A DNA stretch of 64,000 bases from Sycobia sp. Sy_11 (lineage: Eukaryota > Arthropoda > Insecta > Hymenoptera > Epichrysomallidae): the NCBI GenBank assembly GCA_018907035.1, contig JACCIC010000221.1:445501-509500 (forward strand), given 5' to 3'. The notes below the pieces were generated by a model that saw only the letters and a program-made list of their open reading frames with translations, did no database searches and was not told where the DNA came from. A program made the position numbers and the translations under genes. The stretch's first letter is position 1. The number at the start of each line of letters is the position of its first letter. Positions 38,618-51,591 of this stretch are shown piece after piece.

Positions 38618-40161
38618 AGAGAGGTGGGTACAGAGAGTACGTACTCGCACATACGTCGATATCGCCTATAAATCCCTGTCGCGCGCTCCACGTCGCCTCG
38701 CCTCTAAGTCACGAAAACTGTACATTGTCGCGTGATTACGGGACGATTTTCCTTCTCCCGGTTCTTTTTTTCTCATTTCGTACCGAGTGAACGCGCGAGC
38801 TGTCGTTCCTGCTGCGCGACGGGAGACCCTCGAAAAGATCTTTAAAATACGTACTTCGTGCGCGCACGCGCTCGCTCGGCGCGGGGAGGGTATGACAATA
38901 ATTTTAACGGCTTTTTCGTAGACTTTTCGAGGGCTTTTTTATTTTTTTTGTGGTTCTTTTTATTTTATCCTCGTTCGCTACGTGCCGCATACGATTGTAG
39001 CGATGCTTTAAATTTTTATTCATCTCGGCTGAACGCGGTAATTCGTGTTTTTCGAAGTTGGCTAGACAATTAAAAATCGAAGTATTACAGGGGATAGAAA
39101 TGCAATGACGTATAAATTTAAAAATAAAAGGATAAGGGTATAGAGAATGTTTCGACATTGAATCGCAGTTTTTAAGGAAATTTCTTCACCTTGATTCTAG
39201 AGCCCCGAATAGAAATCTTTTCTAGAATTATCGTTCAGAATTTCCTTAATCGCGCTCTCATAATGCGTTATACGATATCAGCCTATCTTCACAATACTTT
39301 TCACGGCTTCGACTTAAATTCAATACGGACGTATTCAAAACATGAAACAGCGTGTGGATTAAAAAAAAAAATGTTTACACGGGTTGTTCCGTAGCGATCT
39401 GTTGAATACTTATTGTTGAATGCCTTACTGCTGAATACATACTGTTTATACATTTTTACTGCTTCAATGTAATTTCACCTTAAAAGTACATTTTTAACTA
39501 ATATTCACGTTATTGATTGCGAAAATTAATTGCATTCGCTGAATGAAGGCAGACGCTACGTATGGAGAAGCTATTAAATTCTTTTTAAAATGGGTCATAA
39601 TCATGATCGAAAATACCTGTACCAGCCCATTTTTATAACAGAGATAATGTAAAAATACAGCAGTAACCTTTTCCGATATTTAAGTAAAAATTATTTTTCT
39701 TGCTTCATAAAAACCAATAATTTCGTATCTACATCGTGTTAATAACTCATATACTATTTATACCGTAGATTACGGTTATTATCCTGACTACGATGTTATA
39801 ATAAATTTCTGCTATCGTACAAAAACATAGAAATTTTCAATAAATATTTTGATGAAGATCTCATTTTTGCATTATAGCGCTATCCGCCCTTCTTTTAAGG
39901 ATCGAGATTGTCTAAAATAAATAGCTCCTTACTTTAAGTGAAAAGCCACCACTCGAAGAAATCGAAAGCAAGGCCAATCTCCGAGGGAACGTCCCCCCCC
40001 CCCGCTTGGCCGGAATTAAATTGCCGGGAGGCAAAATAGAAACCCATCCGTGCCACGATGGAGTAGCGTTAGAAATAAGAAATGGTAAAGGGCATGTCGA
40101 AAGCCAATCGAGAAATGAGCATGACGTTATGAACGACGATAGACAGAGATAGAGCGAGAGC

Positions 40162-40167
<6 letters not shown>

Positions 40168-40220
<53 letters not shown>
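40168..40220. repeat. (GA)n microsatellite
   Basis: About 50 bases of GA. Confidence 0.95.
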
Positions 40221-40222
<2 letters not shown>

Positions 40223-40643
40223 AGAGAGACAAGGGGGAGTACCCGAGCGATGGAGAAAATTAGCGATTGGAGAAGAGGAAAAGCGTATATATACATATCT
40301 AGGAAGCGCCTACGGCAGATACGAAGCAAGAGCTCGGAAGCGGCAGCGCGGCGAGCGAACGAGTTTTCTTGTGAAACTTGAAGATTCGATTTATCGGGTC
40401 ACTACGATCCGCGGCGACGGGGCGCGGGAGGGTGGGGACGGCGAGGAGAGGGAAATAGGGGGAAAAAAGACGAAGAAAAAGAAGAGGGAGTGGAAGAAAA
40501 AAAAAAAAGAAGAAGTCACAGGGGAGTCGTCAAGATACACTGTTTCTCCATTATACTTCCGACGTTTATCGACTGTATAAGACCGGCCCGGTGTTCGACG
40601 ACGACTTATTGAATATTTTCAAATGGAATAACTTTCATATCGA

Positions 40644-40649
<6 letters not shown>

Positions 40650-40685
<36 letters not shown>
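40650..40685. repeat. (TA)n microsatellite
   Basis: About 36 bases of TA. Confidence 0.95.
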
Positions 40686-40690
<5 letters not shown>

Positions 40691-40827
40691 ATCGAGCAGC
40701 AATAATAACAACGTCGGGGTCGGATGAGAATATAAAATATTCATCGGCCCGAGATCGCGGACGCGGTATTATAATTTTATGCTTTTACTTTCGATTCGTC
40801 GGGCAATTAAACGACAACGAAGCGGTG

Positions 40828-40828
<1 letters not shown>

Positions 40829-40880
<52 letters not shown>
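40829..40880. repeat. (TA)n microsatellite
   Basis: About 51 bases of TA, 145 bases after the previous tract. Confidence 0.95.
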
Positions 40881-40884
<4 letters not shown>

Positions 40885-42642
40885 CGAACACACTGGCGCG
40901 CTTCACCGTCGATTTAATGTCGGCGACGAAGGAATTATTCCAATACGATTGCGGTGGTTATTATCATACATTTATCGGCACTACCACGGTATACTACCGA
41001 TACTAGTACTCGTTATGATGTCGAGCTTTTACGGATGAAAGAAGCTCTTCGATTTGTCGCGTAGTCCGGACTTGCAAGGCGAATTTCGTATCAAAGATGC
41101 AGGACGCTTTATTTTAACAAAGCTCGCGCGATTGCGCCCCGAAGTTCATTAAATCGATGGAATCAGTAGTGATAATTTCTCTGGTTTCGATTTTATTCGC
41201 CTGTCAATTAATTTATTCGATCTTGCTGTCGGTAATCACGGTTCACATTATGTTTTCAAAGACTTACGGACTTTTCAAGGTTTCGATAGTTTAGCATAGT
41301 GTATCTTCATACACGTATATCGTATATAGTACTTTACAATTTATATGACAAGCTTGATTCTTAGGTTCGAATAAAAGGAAGGATATAATAGTGTATTTTT
41401 TTAAGTGACAAAATCTTGGAATATTGACCATAAAAGATGTTGAAATATAATAAATAGCAAATGATACATTTTGTTAATTTTATCATTTCATTAAAACGAC
41501 TCGCGAATGGTGTAGCTTTACGAATTACGGAAAGAATTACGGTTAATGATAAAATATTAACGATAAAATCCTGTTTTTAAAGACACTAAATTCATTTCAA
41601 TATAATATGAAGACGTCATTTAATTGTCAATAATTTATCTTTATGAAAAAATTAGTGAATTTACAATTTGAAATTGAAACTACTTTAAAAAAAGGAATAA
41701 ACTTTTGTTGCAATAATTTAAAAATAAAGCAGTGACCGTGACAAACTAAGTAAGATATATCTATATGATGAATTTCCTAATATTATGAAAGTACCAAGAT
41801 TATTTGGATGTCGATGAACAGAGAATATACCCCGGAACGTGGGATGATAAAGCATGGCTCTGACGGCAAAAACCCGAGAACAATGGATGTGTAGGCGAAC
41901 CAAGACAAATACGGCCAGATAAAGTAGATCTAAAAAGAAGTAGGGCACGGGCAAGTATCTTGGGAAAAGAGAAATAGAGAGAAACGGCCGACTCGTCCTT
42001 GATAAAGCTCGTAGAATCCGAAATACCGCTATACATTGGCGAATGGCCCCGGATAGACGGTGGAAGATGAAGGAAAAAAAAATTGTTCTTAAAGACGAAT
42101 GTTATTTTCGGAACTTTGCGGGAAAATCAATGCTGCACTGTTAAAAGCGGCTATTTAGCCTCTCGACGGAAGGGACAATATTGGCTTTCTTTCTTTATTT
42201 TTTTTTTTTTTTTCGTTATCCCTGAATTATTTCGCAAAATCGAGGGAATGAGGATGACGTGCTTTCGAATTGCAATTCGTCCAATTTATACGAATTTCGA
42301 CGATCGTCGAGCTTCTCGTCGGCAGGGAGATTTTGTTTCTGGAATCGCGTTTCTCGTATCGCGAGTTTTATCGAGCGACGAACTTCCGAACTACTGGCCC
42401 AGGTTCAAAAAGAATTCGGACGCCCCTTTCGCGGACTCTTCGGGCTGCCTCGGTCTGTATCGGGTTGCGGCTCCTGCAGGCGCCCGGGTGCCGGGGCCGT
42501 TTCTGAAAGTAACGCTCTAATACTCGTTCTCACCTACTCTTTGTCTCTGTTTTTGCTGAGATGTACACGCGACAATTGTACTTCTCCGTTCTGTTTGTTT
42601 TGTTTTGTTTTGTTTTTTAATATTTCGCCATCGTCGCTGCAG

Positions 42643-42690
42643 TTCGATCAGGAAGCATACGTTATAGAATCCGGCGTTCTATCACTCTAA
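42643..42690 (+). CDS. Membrane-protein gene, probable last coding exon (exon 4)
   Basis: A T-rich tract of about 40 bases (from about 42590) with CTGCAG at 42642 forms a good acceptor. In phase 0, matching the end of exon 3, the next 15 codons read FDQEAYVIESGVLSL and then TAA at 42688. With exons 1-3 this gives a total length divisible by three and one uninterrupted protein. An AATAAA lies about 690 bases downstream (43382-43387). The exon is short, so chance cannot be excluded; a rival last exon in the same phase lies at 59542. Confidence 0.47.
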   Translation, partial: FDQEAYVIESGVLSL

Positions 42691-43943
42691 TGTCAGAGTA
42701 ACGACTTTAACGTGATTTTGTGGCTCGCGTCCTGCAGTCCGATATCCAGCTGATAAATTGAATTTACCGAGTAACAATCTTGCTCTCATGGTCAGTGATG
42801 TGAAACGAGGTACGAGGGCTCCGATAAAACGGATTTTGGCGTTAGAAAGTTACTTTAAAAAAAAAAAAAAACTGTCCTTATCTAATGCCCTTACATTCGA
42901 AGGAACTATAGTATCGTCACTTTCGCAACTTAATCATCGAGGTGCGATAATTTTACCCTTAATATAATAACAACGCTTAGTGTTGTTCGTCAAAGAGAGG
43001 CCGTGAATACGACCCAGATTGAGAAAACGAGGGAGGGGACGTACTTTTTTTCTAAGTAAATTAGATATATTACGCGGTCCGTTCGCAATATTTATGAAGC
43101 CCTCTTTAAACTGAGTTGCTAATGTAAAGATTTGGAGTGGAAATTTGGGATAACTGAGACCTTTATCAGTCGCCTATATCTGTCATTTCATGTTCGTGAT
43201 AATTTTCTAGACTTAATTAATGAATGCAATTTTAAATTTCATACGGAAATCAGATCCGTATAGTCTTCAGATGATTTCACAGTGAATTCGTTCTCATAAC
43301 GAAGATTCAAATACTTTAGATTTCATTTATTTCTCAAATGAATTTGTAAAGCAACATACAATTAAAATTACGGTTTCTTTAAATAAACTTACCTTGAAGC
43401 TTGCTGCGAGGGTCAATTTTATGAAGGGACTTGGAATGGTTGCGAGAAATCAATTTTTTTCATTTGTCCACGCATCGTCGCGTCTTCATAGAGACGATCG
43501 ACAGTATCAAGAATGCTTAAGCAATTAAAAAAAATTTACCCGATTTCTCGACTTCGTTGAAATGAAAATTGGGCGGTATTAAAATGAAAAAAGTCAAAAA
43601 AAAAAAAAAAAAAAAAAACACAAACAAACCAAACAAGACAAGACAAATGTTGTTCGTCGCCTCGCTATCCAGATTTTTGCGCGAATAAATTGGACGAAAA
43701 AGAGATACCGCGCGACTCGTCGTCCCGTACGGCGATGATATCGGCGAGCTCGCGAACGATGCGCGCGTGCACAAAGAGCGGGGACCCGTGACACTCCCCC
43801 CTCACGCGGAGAACCCGCGGCGCCGATGTACGCGTAATTTCTCGCGAGACTTAATTTCAGCCTCGGTACGGAGCGCGCAGCGTTTCTTCCTCGGCTTCTC
43901 GCCGCGCCAACTTCCGCGTTCGAGGAGGCATTTCGTTTTTACA

Positions 43944-43945
<2 letters not shown>

Positions 43946-43975
<30 letters not shown>
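43946..43975. repeat. (GA)n microsatellite
   Basis: About 30 bases of GA in a GC-rich island; more GA follows to about 43995. Confidence 0.92.
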
Positions 43976-43977
<2 letters not shown>

Positions 43978-44363
43978 AGAGAGAGAGGGAGAGGGACGAA
44001 CGCTCGCATATCTGTACGCGTACACCGGCGAGGAGCGGGAGCGCGCCCCTGTTAACTTTACTCTCGCGCGCAGTTTCCGTCAAAGTTGCAGCGGGACTTG
44101 GTGGGGGAGGGGGGCGAGTCAAGCGGTAACTCAATAAAATTCAATATGATTTGAACCGGGAAAGTACGCCGGCGAACTTTTGCCCGGCGAATGTCGGTGA
44201 GTTCACGAACTTTATTTGCCTCGGCTAAGGCGTCCTCGAGGCGACGCGCAACGGCACCGGGACAGGACGTTCGGCGACGTTCGGCAATAATGGATCGCTG
44301 CTACCGTGACGATGATCGTCCCGATCATCCCCGTTAGCACGAGTCGCGAAATTATTTTCTCAT

Positions 44364-44411
<48 letters not shown>
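44364..44411. repeat. (CT)n microsatellite
   Basis: About 48 bases of CT with one interruption, about 390 bases from the (GA)n tract at 43946 and of opposite polarity. Confidence 0.94.
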
Positions 44412-44414
<3 letters not shown>

Positions 44415-44706
44415 ATCTATCGAAATGCAAATCGCCGCTTAGAGCGTACCGGTTGAAGTCGTTCGAATCCCGTAGGAAGGACCGAGGTCAGCTGGGCTTT
44501 TTTGAGAACGACGACGAAGAATGAAGCGTCTAACGAGTTATCAAAGTGCCGCCCGCAATTTCCCTCTCTAAATTTACATTTGCACGCCCATACGGCGAAA
44601 TATAACGTAGCGACAATCTATGTATCGGCCAAAAGTTGGGAAGAGCTTCGGCACCGAAACGCTCCGATTAAACTCAGATATACATATATCTATGTACATA
44701 TATCTA

Positions 44707-44711
<5 letters not shown>

Positions 44712-44764
<53 letters not shown>
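44712..44764. repeat. (TA)n microsatellite
   Basis: About 52 bases of TA preceded by imperfect copies of ATATCTATGTAC. Confidence 0.95.
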
Positions 44765-44768
<4 letters not shown>

Positions 44769-46417
44769 GCTCTCTCGGCGCGCAGACTAATGAGTTCGTC
44801 GGAGCTTGTTGGCTTATAGTCACTTCATCGTCGGGGCCAGTGCGAATCGTTGGTCGGCCGACGAAAACCCGAAAGTTCGGTCGACCCGTTAGCGCAAGAT
44901 TAAGCGTTTACTTTTTCTCGGTGCAGCTCAATTAACGAATATTTGAATTTTCCGAGAACGATTCTGCCGGTCGAGCGGGAACAGTCGAGCTGCTGTAAAT
45001 GACTTGAGGGAATAATTTAGCCAGATACGGGTCGCGATTCAATTGGGTTTAGCGTTTTATTGTCTCGAACATGGTGGAAACGGACTTTGCGATATCGATG
45101 GGTAGGTTAAAATATTAATTATTTTAGGACGATGCTGCTATTGCTGGCATTTTGCATTGTATTGAATCTAAAAGATGAATTGACGAGCTATTTTTCAATA
45201 GTCGTTAAATCAAGATTTATTTGAAAACTGTACCACATTTTTATCGAACAGGCTGCGTGAATCTTTCGTTTATAATTTCTTCTCTTTGAGCACAAAACGT
45301 ACGGACAAGAATTTCCGGATTTTCATAAAAATACCGTTCCTCTATCATAAGCGTTATTAACAAAATTACCGAAGATACAATCGCGATTGAAAGAAGCAGA
45401 CTGCGCTTCGCCCAAAGTCATTTGAAAATATCGGAAATTTCATTAGAGCCCGTCTGCCGGTCATACAAACTCGGCAGCCTCTTCCTCGCGAACTTTCAGC
45501 GCTTCCACCGCCCGAGCCTCCTCAGATGGGGTTGAAAAACTTGGCAATAAACGCGGCTCCCGTAATACGTACAGCCAAAAGTTGGGAAAAACATCGATTG
45601 CATTAAAAACAGCGGATGAAGCCGCCGCTTGAGCGAGCGCTGTCCTCTTCGAACAAAAAAAAAAAAAAAAAAAAAAAAAAAAACAAAGAACAACAACAAC
45701 AACAACAACAGGCCGGGAGCAGCGCTCGGAAGCGTCCCGCCGCCGTCGGGAAAACTTCCCGGCTAATTCGACCCGCGTTTCCTTAAAACTCCCCGGCTTC
45801 GCCGAGCCGCGCAGCCACGCTGGCCTCGGACCCAGACGCCTCGTCCCTCGCGGGCGTCCCGCTAATTTTATAATCAAGTTTAGAGCCGGGGGCGAGGAGG
45901 AGGCGAAGCAGGAAGAGGGGCCCTAGGAGCGTGCGGCAATTCGCACTCGAAATAATTAGAAACTTCCCGGGCGCGAGCGGCGATGCGGGGGGAACAAGAG
46001 TGAGCGAGGCGCGTGCACGGGGGCAGCGCGAGCTCGGGTTTTGAAGGCGAGGCCGGGACCGAGCGTTTCTCGCGCCCCCGCCAATGGATCCCGGGGAGGG
46101 GCGCGGTGGGCGGGGGGGAGGGGTGGCAGGGGGTAATTTACCGGCAGCCGTAGGTGGCGCGGGCGGTTCGGCGGCCCGCTTCCTCGAACTAAGCGGTCGT
46201 CCTGTATAGAACGGGGATTCGGGGGGAAGGGGAGCGAGGGCAGAAAATGAAATACAGTAGACGCCGAGAGGGGCAAAAAGGCGCGGGGCTGGGAAAAAAG
46301 AAAGAAAGCCTACGGCTGAAGCACGACGAAGGAAGGTACAGCGATGGTGTCGCTACTCGTAGAGCAGAGTCGGCTGTTGTAAAGGATTGCGCGTGCCCCG
46401 ACCAGCCGCACTCACAC

Positions 46418-46421
<4 letters not shown>

Positions 46422-46471
<50 letters not shown>
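46422..46471. repeat. (TA)n microsatellite
   Basis: About 49 bases of TA. Confidence 0.95.
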
Positions 46472-46473
<2 letters not shown>

Positions 46474-46593
46474 CTGCAATGAAGCAGGTGCTTTTGTTGG
46501 AACTTTCTACTAGTGATCGAATCTAACGAACACTTCAGCCGTTCGTGTTATTCCAGAACGGAAAGGTTCCCCATTTTTTAGATTACTACGCGA

Positions 46594-46627
46594 CATACAC
46601 ACATACACACACGTCCACAAGCACACG

Positions 46628-46661
<34 letters not shown>
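46594..46661. repeat. (CA)-rich then (TA)n microsatellite
   Basis: ACACA-type repeats followed by about 31 bases of TA. Confidence 0.92.
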
Positions 46662-46662
<1 letters not shown>

Positions 46663-47795
46663 TTGTTACTACATATAAATACTAATAAATATCATTATCT
46701 ATAAATAAATAATAATAGATGGCTACAGATTACTGTTTAATAACCTAGAATATATAAATATTTATATCGGAATGTTCGAATGAATCCGAAATGACAGAAC
46801 GGCTTGGAATTGCTTGAACAGTTCTGTTACCACGAACGCCTGCCAATGATCGTTTCAGTACGAATAGCTCGAAAGCTGAAAGTACAGGAAGAAGCGCTCG
46901 AGTTCTTCGAAAAATGGAGAAAAAATTTCCAAGCTTTGCGCACCACTGACGGCCGAGGCTGTACTTGGAGCGAGTGGCCGGGAGCATTTTTTTTTTTTTG
47001 ACGTGAAAAGCCAACGACGAGCAGCCCGAGCCGATCGAACAATGAAGCGAGTTGATTGAACTGTTGAAATTACGCATGTTCAAACAGTATCGATGCAGAT
47101 CTATAATGCAAATAACGAAGTCTGCATTAAAATTTTTTTTAGAAAAATCAACGTATAGCTATACGAGTGTTTCCATTATAGTTTTCATATTTAAGGAACT
47201 ATACCCAAAGCTTATGGAGTGAATAGGAGTCAAGCAAAAATATTTTTCTATTAAGTCAGCGTACGGCAATATCGTAAAATACTTTTAGTTGCTTTAATGA
47301 AAGTTTTATAAAAATAAACATGAAATACGCTATTTTTTCACGATTCATGTAGGTAACTGGGTCAACGCTTCTTTCTTTCCGACAATAAAAAATTTGGATT
47401 TTTAGGGAGAACCGTTAAATTTTTTTATTATGATATGTTTACAGTGTACTTTTAAAAAATTTTAAGGTCGAGGAAGCCGTCTATATTCAAATGCGAAATA
47501 TAATAATGAAAAAAGAATACAAATAATAGAAAGTACATTATTTATCAAAATAAAGTATTATTACATTTCGGCGTTTGAAAGAAGTGCATGTTTCTTATTG
47601 AGAAAAGACAAAATATAATCATTAACCATTTTGAAAAACGAATAAACAACAATATCTAAAATGAAAATTCTGTTTATTGATAAGGTTATGTAGTTTTACA
47701 AATAGCTTGTACGTTGCCTCTCTCGCATCAAAAATTCTTTTCTTTCACCGGCTCGCTTATAATACTGTTTAAAAGTCAATAAAACTTTTGTATTT

Positions 47796-47799
<4 letters not shown>

Positions 47800-47850
<51 letters not shown>
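47800..47850. repeat. (TA)n microsatellite
   Basis: About 50 bases of TA. Confidence 0.95.
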
Positions 47851-47852
<2 letters not shown>

Positions 47853-48356
47853 ACTTACGCAATGGTTCAATTTCAATGCACGACTTTATAAACTTTAAAG
47901 CATCAATTCTAAGTTAATAAAATGATATCATTTAATATATTCTTGGAGCAATTATCGATTAAAATTTGTTCCAAATTGAGATAGAAGGATGTAGACACAA
48001 GATTTCAAAATTACGATATAGTAGAATAAATTGAGGTTTAGATCGAAGTAAAAACAGATTTAAGGACAATGGAAAGTATGAAATAATTACTAATGCCTAA
48101 AAATAAATTTTGGTCAGATCATGTCTTATATTAATAATTTATTACAATTAAGAGCAAAAATGAAAGCAAAAATAATGATAAAATTTCTTTCTATAATATT
48201 TGATTACATTTTATTCTATTTTATTCATTCATACAGTCATAATAGTCGTATGATTCGTGTCGACTTAATTTTAAATTTGAAAAATTAATTTTGCATATGA
48301 AATTGATCATATGGATATATAAAAATGTTTTTAGAAAATCTACGTAGTATATAATA

Positions 48357-48357
<1 letters not shown>

Positions 48358-48391
<34 letters not shown>
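48358..48391. repeat. (TA)n microsatellite
   Basis: About 33 bases of TA. Confidence 0.94.
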
Positions 48392-48394
<3 letters not shown>

Positions 48395-49492
48395 TGTGAA
48401 AATGAAAAACAAATGTTTATTGGATAAATATTAAAATTATGGATGAAACACTATGCACTTCAACGGAATTTCACCCATGCAGGCCCTAATTTTGGACGTA
48501 GAGCGCAAATTTGCGCCTGTCCCAGTACCCAACCAAAGGTAAAACAAAAAAAAACACAAAAAAAAAACAAACAAAACCGAACTACGAGCAAAAGAGCCCG
48601 AGGATGAGAATCGAGAAACTGGCTGTGAACCACGTTGCATAATTCCAGCCATTGGGTATAGTTCGTTCGGGCGGAGCTATTATTGTTTTGATGCGATCTA
48701 TGACGTTGTTCGGCCCCGGGCTCGCGGCGCTCACGCTGGACAAGTAGAGCGATCCTTGTAAATACGCAATGGTAATGAAGAATTCACCGGGCGCGATTCG
48801 AGCGAGGAGCGGCGTGAAAATTATCCTTTGGTACGAGAAAATGGTATGCGTCTTTTATGGGCTCTACTTCGACCCAAGGTGGTATTGATAAAGCTTTCCG
48901 CACTTTAACGGTAAATCATTGGATTCGGTTCGGCGAACTCCTGCAGGATCGGGCATCGGACGATTTTAACGCGATTAACACGATTAATAATGCCGAAGGG
49001 ATGGTCGTGGAAATTTTTCATCTAGTACATACATATATAATACTGGTAAACGACTAGAATTCTTATTACTTTCAGAATTAGATCGAGATAATCTTTGCAC
49101 TATCCCAATGTGCAAGTTCTTCAAATTTTTGCCGAAAAAAAATATAACAACCATATGTAAATTTACGATAAATAAGATTGAAATATCATTCCCGTCATTT
49201 ATTGCGTCAAATTTTTTCTGCAAATTTTCTAGTCTATTACAATACATTTTTCGTTCTTCGCGAATAAAAAGAAACTTCTAATAATCAATATTGGCTACAG
49301 GCAAATATTTCATTTTTTTTTAAATTTATTTATGAATTTATTTATAATCATTATCACTTCTTCAGTTCGGAAAGGAGAAAAAAAAATTTTTACGTCTGCT
49401 CGTCCGAACTGGATTTATCGGCGTCGTAAAATCTTCGCGACTCTTTCCGAGTTTCATTATCCAAAAATTGCCGTAGGATAATCCATGCCGCC

Positions 49493-49494
<2 letters not shown>

Positions 49495-49546
<52 letters not shown>
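49495..49546. repeat. (TA)n microsatellite
   Basis: About 51 bases of TA at the edge of a GC-rich island. Confidence 0.95.
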
Positions 49547-49549
<3 letters not shown>

Positions 49550-49942
49550 GGGAATATCTCGATATCTAGAATGGCGGGCGCGGCGAGCCTTCGTTGTGCG
49601 GAACGATGAAAATGAAAAAGGCCGCGAATCCAAAGAAATGCCCCAATTTGGAGGACTGCGAGAATGCGGGGTGGGAGATGAGAGGGGGAAAAAATTGCTC
49701 GCGAGCGTAGACGGGTATAGAATGAGAAGAGGAGGATGGGGAGGGGGGGGGTGCCCAAAGAAAATTCAATCCCTTATTAAATTTCGCATTACCGTCGACT
49801 TCTTTTTGGAAGAAATCGAGTTCTCCACAATGAACTCCGCGTGACAAAGATGAAATTACTCTATTCATCCGCGAGCCTTTCACCGTTTATATACCTACTT
49901 CGCGAAATCACTTCTCTTCCCTATATTCTCTTTCGCGCACGT

Positions 49943-49984
<42 letters not shown>

Positions 49985-50050
49985 TGCTTTCCTCCCGCGA
50001 TCTAACGCAGTCTCTTGCCCCCTTTCTCTCTCTCTCTCTCTCTCTCTCTC
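49943..50050. repeat. Two (CT)n tracts
   Basis: CT repeats at about 49947-49982 and 50027-50050, separated by mixed pyrimidine-rich sequence. Confidence 0.93.
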
Positions 50051-51349
50051 GCCACGCGCGCGCACCCAAGCGGCCGCAGCAGCCATTTAAATCTCCGCTG
50101 AATTGTCCAAACGGCCTCCTCTCCCGCTGCTCGCGTCAAAGTAGGGCGCAGAGAGGAATTTTCATTCCGTGTTCTTGCCGAGGTCGAACTCGGCCGTGAC
50201 TTTTGCATCCGGATCACTACTCGCCGCCGGCCCGTAGCAAAACCTAGAAAGCCCGAGTGTACGTTAATAACGCGGGAGCTTCGGGCGACACGTCGAGGAG
50301 TCTTTTTTTGTTTCTGTTTTCGATTTTGACTCGAGTCGAGCAGTTTTTGCCTAACGGTTTTGTCCATGCCGCCAAGCGAACGTGAATAATGAGAAACTGA
50401 AGGGGGTTGGGATTTTTGAAAAATAAAGTTCGACCTTATACTTAAAACACTGTCTTATATTAAAGGCAAAAACAATACTTTATTGACGTTATAAATTGTA
50501 TTAGAGCTTATATTCCGATTCCAACTTTTTTATACGATTTTTCTTTTAATAATCATACTTTTTTTTTTATTTTCAATATTATGGTTTATTATTTATTTCA
50601 AATCAAAATTCGATACAGGATGACGTGATTAATTTGAATTAATTTGTCACGTGTTTTCAAACGGATCTACCCAATCGTTCATTCTTAAGTCGAAATAAAG
50701 AGAAAATTCGTATACAGTACAATAAAAAGAGACAAACTCTAGTTCTCGTGTACATGCATTATGTACAAAGAAAAATGCATGATTTGTTTAGCCTAATCTA
50801 ATTTTTCAAACTGATGAATGATTAGACTACATTAAATAAGTAGCCTGCGAGACAAGTCAATTTCCATAATTTATTCACTAGGACTCAATCCCAGTATAAA
50901 TATTTGATTATTAATTGGAAATGTGATCGTTGCATTGCTACAGAATGAAAATAATTACGATCCGACGCGACAGACGCGATTTGTGCCCATCGATAAATCA
51001 CGAACTGTCGTCACAGGTACACTATCGATCGATTAGAGTCTAGGTTTAACAATTCGCTATAAAGATCCTCGCCCCTGTATTTACTAATCATTTAATGATC
51101 GATCTAAGACCAACGTATACTCCACCCGAGTTCGGGAATTATAGATATCCCGTTGCGCAGTCGTTCGACGAATAATCGCGACGAGACGTTTCCGCTCGAC
51201 GCTCGAACGACTCGCTGAAGTCCAGGGAGAACGTCCGAGTTGCGGTTATTATGGGGCGATTATAGAGGGAAGGGCAAGAAAAGGGACGGGGAGCCACGAA
51301 ACGAGCTCGACTTTGTCGCGTGGATCCATCCATCTATACATCTCCCCCG

Positions 51350-51380
<31 letters not shown>

Positions 51381-51547
51381 GCATACATATACTTATACCT
51401 TGTCTACCTGTACACGGAGAAATTCAGCCAGTCGCGATGCAATTCGGTTCTCCTGCGCGCGAGACGAGCACCGGATCGCCGAATTGCCGGCGAACCGAGA
51501 ACGAGCTACAAAAGACGAGCACGGAGCGAGAGAGCGGTGAGAGAGCG

Positions 51548-51549
<2 letters not shown>

Positions 51550-51585
<36 letters not shown>
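51550..51585. repeat. (GA)n microsatellite
   Basis: About 36 bases of GA. Confidence 0.95.

Positions 51586-51591
<6 letters not shown>

Larger units (their letters stand above)
35760..42642. other. Intron 3 of the membrane-protein gene
   Basis: GC-rich islands at 36100-37200, 38100-38900 and 39930-40600 with (GA)n and (TA)n tracts, AT-rich between them. A stretch at 42180-42520, open in all three + frames after a poly-T tract, may hold an exon but no phase-consistent donor was found. Confidence 0.5.
2986..42690 (+). other. Spliced gene for a small single-pass membrane protein of unknown family (four-exon model)
   Basis: Seen: four exons (2986-3241, 32729-32828, 35594-35759, 42643-42690) have GT/AG junctions whose phases agree (1, 2, 0), summing to 570 nt: 189 codons plus stop. 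Residues 1-85 are rich in Gly, Ala, Pro and Ser with an N-S-S sequon at about residue 70. Residues 97-118 form one uncharged hydrophobic helix. They are followed at once by a strongly basic stretch (R119 to R129), so the positive-inside rule puts the C-terminus in the cytosol. The tail has LPWY at 136-139 and many Ser/Arg. Inference: a surface or endosomal membrane protein or adaptor; LPxY motifs can bind WW domains of Nedd4-type ligases. There is no clear cleaved signal peptide. Introns are about 29.5, 2.8 and 6.9 kb. I do not recognise the family. The two middle exons are the most secure, the last one least. Confidence 0.6.

Noticed and set aside
41718..42036. Two overlapping - strand frames of 78 codons
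   Set aside because: No domain, no splice context, no codon bias; chance frames.
44461..44480. GTTCGAATCC, like a tRNA B box
   Set aside because: The flanking bases do not pair as a T arm and no A box, anticodon arm or acceptor stem can be built around it.
46804..47001. + strand frame with IARKLKVQEEALEFFEKWRK
   Set aside because: Looks like an amphipathic helix, but no phase-consistent splice sites connect it to other exons and it ends in a poly-T run.
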